64,000 bases of DNA from Rhexocercosporidium sp. MPI-PUGE-AT-0058 (lineage: Eukaryota > Ascomycota > Leotiomycetes > Helotiales), in the NCBI GenBank assembly GCA_020746875.1, contig JAGTJL010000017.1, forward strand, positions 124,001 to 188,000, given 5' to 3'. A program made the position numbers and the translations under genes. Position 1 is the first letter of the stretch. Each line of letters opens with the position of its first letter. The notes beneath the pieces are model-generated. The model had not been told where the DNA came from. It did not search any database and worked only from the letters and a program-made list of their open reading frames with translations. Positions 56,245 to 64,000 of the stretch are shown here, piece by piece.

Positions 56245-59200
56245 GGGGCGGGGGGCGAGTGACGAGGATATGCATTATGATGGCGTTTAGATGGTTTGCG
56301 GCATGAGCTTAGCTATGCTTTATGGTTTCGTTGCATTTGCGTTGCTCTTTATACAATGGCATTCCAGCTTTCGAACACTATATAAATACCTCCAACTCCA
56401 GATGCTTCCTTTCCGTGCATGATGTTACCCAATCTCGATGATCAAATTCTCGTAGGAGTACAGCCCGGCTTCTTGTAGCGCTCTTCTCATCGCTTTCGCT
56501 GCCTAGTAGCATGTCATTCCAGACCAAGACCAATGGCCTTCTGCATCTCACGTTCTACTCCGTATATCAGATAGCAGTGCTCCAGCAAACCTCCCAATAC
56601 TTCAAATGACAACAAATACACATGCGACAGCACTAATCATTAATAAACAAACAGCTATCTGTCTTTGACAACAAAGTAAGCTGTATGCCATCCTATCCCG
56701 ATTTTCTCCGAACGACTGACACCCTCCGAAGTGCACAATTCCCAGAACTTACACGTGAATCTCAACAACCTTGCTCAGATGGCGAATAAGAAAACCCTCG
56801 GCTCCAGCGAGCCCTCGGTCTTCGGAATTCTGAATAGCATTAGAAGCAGACAGTGGAGAGATTTGGCGTTTGGCTGTTGTCTTTAAATAGGCGTTTTGGA
56901 ATGCCGTGTTTCGCTTTATGGTGGAAGTCTGCAAGCGTCAAAGGGCTGTAACGTAATCAGTAAGTCACTTTCAGGTCTAAGCGATGAAGAGTATATAGAG
57001 GACCTAGGGAGTCAGAGTCTTCTCGGTAGTACGGAATGTTGAACCCAGCTTCCAATCAGAGATTCTGTGGAGAAGAGGGCCTGGATTAGTGTCAAGTAGA
57101 AATACAGTCATGAAAGTAAGCCTTTCAAGAAAAAATGAGGTAGCGCGGGGTTTGAGAGAAGAGCTGGGTGGGCAAGAGTTCCTGTGAGGTCTACATCTCA
57201 TATTACTTTTCATTCTCGTCTCATGTAGTGAGTGACGGCGATGTGAGAGATAACAGCGAGATCTATCGTATTCGTCGATTCAAACATCAAGAAGAAAGTT
57301 AGTACAGACCTTCTATAAGATGCGTGCTCTATTTCACCCCTACGAGAACCTCACACCATTGACATTCGAAATTAAGGCCGGCCGGCCGGCCTTCCATCCC
57401 GACTCCTGCCAGGCCGCCCTCAAATTTCATCTTGATGGTTTCGGATCGATTTTGAGGAACTCATAGATTACTTGGGTGTTTATATAGGAAGCTTCCATTG
57501 CCTTTCTTCAATTGCGTTGCATACGCACGTCGCGAGTTGATCCACTGGACCACTTGAGTGTGATATTAGATCTATTCAAACCGGTCTGAACCTACAATCT
57601 CGAAGCCACAAGATCTTTTGGACGATCGCTGACATGTTGTAGGCATGCGGAGTCTGGGAAAGGAGGTATAAACATGTTGGCTAACAAGGTTCTCTCTACC
57701 TTTACTATACCTCAGAGGGGGAAGGAGATTTGAAAATCGATAGCGGAAGGCAAAATTGCTCTGTGCCGATAAAGTATGTTTCTGGAGACTTCGATAACGG
57801 GAGATGATTTGACAGCGAGAAGAGAGGTGACAAAAAAAATATATAAACTACCACAAGGGTGAGTGAAGGTACAATATAAGGTACGCAAGATATTAAAACT
57901 GTTGCTGTACGAAACGTCAGTTCGAGGAAAAGAAAGAACGATAAAGAGGGGTGGGAAAAAGAAAATACTTGTGAACACACACATGGGGTCCCATGGAATC
58001 ATGTCCTCCTGTTGACATGGGGAATGAATATCGAGGAAAAGGGAAGTCTTCATATAAATTCTGTGATTGGGCGAGGAATTAAAAAGCTTCCGTGAGATAT
58101 TCACAGTAGAGGAGGTCAACTACATCCAAAACATAGATTTACAGTATCGACCTTTTTGAATATGAATCATAGCTAAGGAGTGTCAGTCTTGTTCTTATTC
58201 ACTTAATAGAATCAGCAGCGAAAATGAAGAACGTTCTTCGCAGAATGTGGTAATGAAAACAAAAATGTCCTAACTATTCGACCATAAACAAACTTCATTC
58301 TTCATCACAATCACAAACGAAGAACAATTCATATTAAGTGTTTGTCTAAGTAGTGCTAATAGTAGCTGCCATATTCCCGATACAAAGAACACAAATCCGC
58401 GTATAATTAACAAGCACCCCAAGTCCTAGCACTTATGTACTCATTAACACCACCCATCTCAACTTAAACCCCACCAGAAACTACACAATGCATCAATTCC
58501 AAGCATGTCTCATCAGGCGAGAACCTCGCGTGAAATCCATTGAAATCCATTACGGGTCTGTTGAAAGGTACCACGCCCCTCCAACTACCACTTCTCGCCA
58601 CAAGATCTCGAACTCTGTCCTAGCCTAGCCCAATCAAGTGAAACAACGACTTAGGAACAACGAGAAGACTTTTCGTCGAGACGCCCTTCGACCCAGCTAA
58701 GTCCGAACCTTGCGCTAAATGTAAAAATCATGACTACTGCGAGAATTAATTGATGTAAAAGCGTATAAGACTTAGATATCAGAGTTGCGTGTTAACACGC
58801 CTGAGTCATCGATCCAGATGCGGTGAAAGAGATTGAAAGTACGGAGGAAGGAAATGTGTGGGATCAAGTTGCGTTGCCTTTGAAGCTCGCTTACCGTTTG
58901 TTGACTTCAAACCAGAATCGGAGGTGGAAGATTACTGTTAGTATGATAATTTAATAGTAACAGCAACACCCCTTCGATCGGCTTTAATATATCGAAAGGC
59001 TCCTTCCACTCCTGAGATCCAGCTTGACAGGACATGTTTCCGATGGCACTGCTGAACTCGATCCACAATAGTTTGCGTATCAGAGAATCATCAAGAAGAT
59101 GGAGTGTCCGGTGTACTAGCCCAAATAGAGGAACACCATCATCAAATAGCCTGTCTTCGAAATACTAGAACAGGACATAGCTGTGATCTTGCCAGTGTTT

Positions 59201-61229
59201 TCCAACGTAACATCTGGGATACCTACGACGTATGACTTTGCCCAGCCTAAGTTCAGCCTACAGCAGCCTGGCTCTGCCTGCCTCCGCCTAAACCTTGATA
59301 TGTTCGTCTCAGCCTGCCTATGCCTAGCCTATACGGAATGCTCTGCCTGCCTCAACAAAGGGTGTGGCAGGCTAAGGCAGGGCTAGGTATTTCTAGGGTG
59401 GTTTTAGATCATCAGAAATTATACAATTTTTGTACTCGGATGATGCCCCCCCCCTTGATTTTGTCAGCCTTAGCACGCCTGCCTCTGCCTACTTTTTTAC
59501 TATGGTCAGCCTGCCTCAGACTGGTTGGGCTTAAAATTTAGTACGCCTGCCTCAGCCTGGAGGTACCCCCGAAGGGGCCAGGCTGTTTGAGGCTGGGCGT
59601 TTTCCTACGCTGGATTGCCTATATCATAGTGGGCTAGTAGATGTCCTAATGAGAATTTAGCCAGGAATATGAACTTTCATTCTGTTTGAGATGGTGGCCA
59701 AGTTTTGGGGTCTGGAGTGATGACATATTGGATGATGGTGGCGGAGTTGGAACTGGTGGGCTGAATCTTGGGCTCAAGGTGAAAAAGCTGCCAGCCAACT
59801 TCACAGCTGACGATGAGTGTGCTGTTGAGTGGTGAGAAAGAGGTAGTAAGTGCTGATGTTCGTCCCGAGCTGTGCTTGGTCTTGATGTTTTCCTAGACTT
59901 GATTGGTCGGGATCAAGAAATGCGACAAAATCTCGCTGTTCGTGTACGAATTGACTGTTTGACTTCCTGTCACGATGAATATAGGGATATTACAACTAAA
60001 ATATGGTTGGAGCTATGAAGCATGTGGAGTTTGATGACATAAGAGAAGACAAAATGTCTACGAGAAGGGTAGATGTGGCCAACTCGATAGAAATGTAACG
60101 GAAGCTCCTCAATTCTGTACGTTAATACTTCCAATCGCAGCTCTACAACAAGAGATGGAACACTACAAAGTTATCATACTTTATATCGTCAATTCGCTAA
60201 ACTTGGAGTACTGCTTCCACGTTTGCATAGCTATCGCAGGTATCCCTACCATAGTGAAGTGTTGACTTATCGGGATTTTGTGGGAGTCCTAGATTTGTCC
60301 GAATTGTTGACCTTGTGTCGAGAGGTGGAGACATGGAGCCAGCTGAGCGAAAAAATAAAACAAAGGAAAACAAAATAACCGAATTTGGAATCAATGGTGG
60401 GAATCCGCGAAGTAATAGACAATGGCACAAATACCTCATATCTGGTGGATGCCAAACACTTAGCCTTGTGGAAGGCTGTTCCCGTCAAGAATCCGAGAAT
60501 GCGAGATCAAACTTGTTGCCTGAAAATCGGGCAGGAATGCCTTGGTCTCACCAACACTTTGGAATCCAAGGGCCTGGAAAATGCATTTCAATTAAAAATT
60601 CCTTCCCCTCACTGGCTACCATATCATGACGATGAGATGGCTCGGATAGCTCGGGGGCGGAGTTTCGCTTAAGAAAGGGGCTATGCTGGTGACGTTGATT
60701 GCCAGGGCGAGGGCTTGATCACGCTACGGTATGCACCAAAGGTGATTGGCCGATGCAGTAAATATGCTGTGAGAGATGTGCTGTAAAAGGTTGTTTTGTG
60801 GTACACGTAGGTTCGCCAACTCGGATGCCGAGAGAAATATCTCCCGCCTTTCTTAGGGCGGGCAGCGAAAGCGTTCCCGAAGGCTTGGCTCCCCTACGAT
60901 ATCATTGGGAGTCTGGAATTCCAGACCAGATCGAAGTAAATAGTCTTACTTTCCCCTAAGCATGGCAGTCATTTTGTGGACCTCTTCCTCTCCACGGATC
61001 GAATAAAGTCAGCACGGTGGTCGGCAGTACACTCAGCCACCATCACTTCGCCAAATCAAATACAAATCAGACTGCTCCTGCTTATGATGACCCCAACATC
61101 ACAAGGAATGAGCAGACACTTAAATTAAACAGGTTCCCAGTCGAGATAAAGCTTTGGAGTTTTAAGGAATCATCAACTCGGAAACATTTCGCCACCCTCC
61201 TAAAAAAAAAATATATACTCACATCTGTC
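56245..61229. other. Long gene-poor gap
   Basis: Five kilobases without a gene I can support. Small open frames (up to 135 codons) lack motifs. It contains a (GGCC)n run near 57,377-57,394 and a CAGCCTGCCT-rich repeat listed separately. The last part should include the promoter of the RING gene. It could hide non-coding RNAs or short multi-exon genes. Confidence 0.45.
59240..59600. repeat. GCCTGCCT-rich repeat with inverted ends
   Basis: Many irregular copies of CAGCCTGCCT and GCCTCTGCC lie within 360 bp. The left end GCCCAGCCT...CAGCAGCCTGG and the right end CCAGGCTG...AGGCTGGGC are inverted copies of each other. It could be a small non-autonomous transposon or an expanded satellite-like repeat. 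Confidence 0.6.
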
Positions 61230-62167
61230 ATGAGTTCTCCAACACCTACCTCTTCGAGTGCCGCAGCATCATCCAGTGCAGCAAGAAATGACTTCTCGCC
61301 TCCAACAAGTCTTGCAGTCACGGTTTTTATTGCTGCGTTCGCCGTGATTTTTGCACTCTTCGGCGGGTTTTTGGTGATCGGTCTCATCAGAAGGAGGCGC
61401 AACCCAGAACGATATGGACCTAGACCAGCGATGCCAGGCCGAGCGAAGCAGACGCGGAAGAAGGGTCTTGCAATGGCAGTACTTGAGAGTATTCCTGTTG
61501 TGAGGTTTGGTGCCAATAACAAGACTACCGAGGAGGGTGCACAAAAGGATATTGAACTTGCTGCAGGACTTGGCGACGACGAGTCAACTGGTAGGACGAG
61601 CAGAAATTCGGGGGAAGTTACAGCCAGCTCTGCGAACAACATCAGTCAGCCGCCTCCAGCATACCAATCAAGTGCCAAAGATTTAGAGCTTGGAACGGGT
61701 ACCGAGTGTTCTATTTGCATAGCAGATTTCGTGGACAGTGAAGAAGTTCGAGTTCTGCCATGTCATCATCGATTCCACCCTGCTTGTATCGACCCTTGGC
61801 TTTTGAATGTTTCGGGAACCTGTCCTATATGGTGAGCTATCTATGCTTGAGGTTGTGTGATCTTCTGCTAATATGTCCTAGTCGATTCGATCTCCAGCCG
61901 AGTCAACCAGATGCACCTGCAGAAGAGACCAACGCTGTATTCACAGCTGAAGCGACACCTGCTACGACACTAGCCGTCCCCTCACCCACAGTTCCTCGAG
62001 ATCGCACTTCGTTCCGGTCGAGACTACGGGAGATCCGCCAATCAGCACATACCGGACCTGAGTACATCTCTGCACTCCGCCATCTTCACCGTGACCATGA
62101 GCGTCGACGACCTAGCTCGTCTTCTCATAGTACAGAAGCCGCGCCTCAAGAACCAAGAGCCACTTGA
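61230..62167 (+). CDS. Membrane RING-H2 E3 ubiquitin ligase
   Basis: Two exons (61230-61831, 61882-62167) encode 295 residues; an upstream in-frame Met at 61017 would add 71 residues and is less likely. A Ser/Ala-rich N-terminus precedes one transmembrane helix (about residues 29-53, [19 protein letters not shown]) and a basic cytosolic flank [17 protein letters not shown]2 domain lies at about residues 159-202: CSIC, then [19 protein letters not shown], then CPIC, whose last Cys is created by the splice join. The order TM plus cytosolic RING matches fungal PA-TM-RING/ATL-like ligases, which ubiquitinate proteins at endomembranes. A PPPAY motif between the membrane segment and the RING (about residue 143) could bind WW domains. 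The tail is Ser/Arg-rich. Confidence 0.9.
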
Positions 62168-62633
62168 ACTAAAGATACCCAAGACTGACGAGTTTTTGAT
62201 TCGGAAACTGGAAAGAGGCGGCAAATTGGATGGTATGCTTGGAAGAGATAGCTAAGTTTACGGTGCTTTAAACCCATGTGGTGAAGCACATGGCAAGGTA
62301 CAGAGGCCAGTAGTGAGCCAAGAGAGACATGGCGTGGAAGAGGACTTGGATTCAAGGGAAAGGACTTATGATGAGCAGAATGATGACACAACGGCTGATT
62401 TGGAGATATACAAAGAGTGTAAAACAATGTTCAAATAATCATGTAATAACCCGAGCCTCAGCTAGAAACTAAATGAAGGGCTGTAGAATTATATCAGAAG
62501 TCCGATTTTCATTCCCCGGACACACCGCCGTACAGAGATGCAGTTTTGAGACCAACTTGGCTCGTGACTCCAATAGAGCCAACCCAGTGACCAATAAATT
62601 TCATCAATTCTGAAACCATCCTATTTGCAGACT
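62168..62633. terminator. Convergent 3' region between the RING and wall-protein genes
   Basis: 466 bp between convergent stop codons, expected to hold both polyadenylation regions. No gene recognised. Confidence 0.35.
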
Positions 62634-63491
62634 CTACAATGCCATGAAAGCACCTAGAGCTGCAACTACCAAGGCTCCAGCACCATTCGTCGCCCGTGGA
62701 GCAGCAGCATTACTAGAAGTTGGGGCTGGGGTTGAGGTGGGGGAGTTAGCAGCTTGTGCTAGGACGAAAGTTCCGGTCTGCGTTTCTGTGCTCCTGACTT
62801 GGCTTCCACTTGCAGTAGTAGTCACTGTGACTGTCCTTGTCGTGAGGCCCTGTCGGATTTCAGCATAGTTCTGTAAAATACTGATTGTCCCCCTCTCCTG
62901 GAGAAGAGTACTCTGCCAACTCAAGTTTCCAAACTAGTGTCGAAGAAAATGTGACATCTTACCGTGGCCTGTCCAGTGGTAACCGTAACGGTAAAGATTC
63001 CGCCTGACTATTGTCAATTTCGTGTCGAAAGTAAACGTTGGAGAATAACTGACCCGGACCCTTTCCCCCCCAGCCACCTACCCACCCATCTCCCCCTGCT
63101 CCATTCCACCACGGCCAAGCTGTCGTACAAGAGTCTGAAGCGGTGGAGCAGCTAGAGTACGAAGAGCACCATTCAGACCTAATACTAGAAGCGCTGGAGT
63201 ACTGAGCAGATGCTGTGGGACAAGCACTGGACACACAGTTGTCGATGGCAGTTTGAGATGCACAGGCACTAGACCAAGCAGTAGACTGATCTGGGAATGC
63301 TGAAGAGAAACATGATTTCTGATAGTCTTGTCAGTTGAAACCTCAAAGAATGCCAGACAACGAACAGCACACTCAGGGCCAGGTCCACCTTTCCAGTTTC
63401 CCCAATTGTTTCCACCGAATCCGTTTGGCCCCCAGTCTGCTCTGGCGAGGCTAGCAGAGACACCGATCAAGATGGTTAAAGTAAACTTCAT
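62634..63491 (-). CDS. Secreted Cys/Ser-rich GPI-type cell-wall protein
   Basis: Proposed exons 63342-63491, 63082-63285, 62963-63007 and 62634-62870 encode 211 residues with all joins in phase 0. The product starts with a signal peptide (MKFTLTILIGVSASLARA), then a Gly/Asn/Trp-rich segment and ECAVRC. A Ser-rich domain follows with six more cysteines (SACAS, DNC, SSACPTA, EWCSSYSSC, DSC), then a Gly/Trp-rich linker, a Thr/Val-rich stretch and a Ser/Pro/Ala tail ending in a hydrophobic GPI-type signal (GAGALVVAALGAFMAL). Eight cysteines resemble CFEM-like wall proteins in number, but the CFEM spacing is not clear. It is likely surface-anchored. Intron 1 has an alternative acceptor, so exon 2's start is uncertain. 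Confidence 0.72.
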
Positions 63492-63557
63492 TTTGATTTG
63501 GTAGTATCGATATGGGATGTGATGTGGAAGGACATGAAAACGGAAACCCTTTCGGGT

Positions 63558-63568
63558 TTATATATATC
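63558..63568 (-). promoter_or_regulatory. TATA-like box of the wall-protein gene
   Basis: TATATATAAAC on the minus strand lies about 70 nt upstream of the start codon. Confidence 0.5.
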
Positions 63569-64000
63569 ATGACAGGAAGATCAGCACAACCTATAGAACT
63601 ATCCAGATACAATACCTCAGTTCCGGGCGTCCAAATGCGGGATTCTCTTGTCAGAGGCTTGCGTATCCGTACCGATAGTATGCATACCGTGGCACAGATC
63701 CGGCGGGTTTACATGCACCTTGCGGCGGATTCACAGACTGTCTCAGCAGTACGGTGTAATCCGGTGTGTTTCAGCATCATGCACAGATACACGCGGCATT
63801 CTACGTGTAGGGAAGAAAGGATGAGCACTTGGGATAAATGCCCAGGTATGTGAATCGATACTTCCAATAAGAAGTTGTCCCCTCGGACTGATTTTGTTGT
63901 GGTGTTTGTTAAACGGTTGAAGCTTTCAGTCTGATTGGCTCGGTAATTTAGTGGCCGAAGGGCCGTTCTCCCCCCTTTGGCTCGCTTAACGACAGCACGC
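63569..64000. other. Upstream region of the wall-protein gene
   Basis: No gene supported. A 113-codon plus frame (63512-63853) lies antisense to the promoter and lacks motifs. Confidence 0.4.

Noticed and set aside
60385..60672. 95-codon plus ORF
   Set aside because: No recognisable motif and no promoter or splice support; left within the gene-poor gap.
1..64000. tRNA, rRNA and CRISPR features
   Set aside because: No convincing tRNA cloverleaf, 5S-like segment or spaced direct-repeat array was found by eye; CRISPR is not expected in a fungal nuclear genome.

Overview
The window is a stretch of a filamentous ascomycete (Pezizomycotina) chromosome. Supporting signs are genes split by 45-160 bp GT-AG introns, fungal families (DASH subunit Dad4, a KapC-type bZIP factor, a Clr5-domain protein, a Zn2Cys6 regulator, an allantoate-permease-type transporter, a serine-rich GPI-type wall protein), and AT-rich repeat blocks in which CpA/TpG is depleted while CpG survives, the signature of repeat-induced point mutation (RIP). 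A leotiomycete-like host is a guess only.

Layout. (1) 1-7,500, housekeeping island: ies6 (minus), dad4 (plus) and arp5 (plus) packed into 4 kb, then the bZIP gene kapC (minus) with a long microsatellite-rich upstream region. Arp5 and Ies6 are partners in one INO80 module. (2) 7,500-10,600: no gene recognised. (3) 10,600-23,000: AT-rich RIP-mutated block. It holds a complete but dead Ty3/Gypsy chromovirus on the minus strand (10,981-18,644, two LTRs, target duplication CCGGG), a solo LTR of a second family, a 17-bp tandem array and a candidate non-autonomous DNA element. (4) 23,400-37,000, accessory gene island between two AT-rich blocks: Clr5-ankyrin protein (minus), secreted metallo-beta-lactamase-fold hydrolase (minus), MFS transporter (minus) divergent from a class II aldolase-like protein (plus), then a Zn2Cys6 regulator (plus). 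Transporter, aldolase and regulator look like a small catabolic or metabolic cluster; a perfect GTTCCG-N10-CGGAAC palindrome lies in the shared transporter/aldolase promoter. (5) 37,100-39,550: second RIP block with a solo LTR flanked by a perfect TAGAT duplication. (6) 39,700-44,300: an Hsp70/actin-like ATPase-fold protein with an N-terminal membrane anchor and a four-exon gene of unknown function. (7) 46,000-64,000, ordinary gene space: the large Ski2-like helicase Slh1/ASCC3 (ribosome-quality-control trigger), an unknown 463-residue protein, an NmrA-like NAD(P)-binding protein, a membrane RING-H2 ubiquitin ligase and a GPI-type wall protein, with a gene-poor gap at 56,245-61,229.

Exon structures were built by hand from splice sites and reading-frame phase; every multi-exon model given sums to a whole number of codons. 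Family names rest on remembered motifs, not on a database search.
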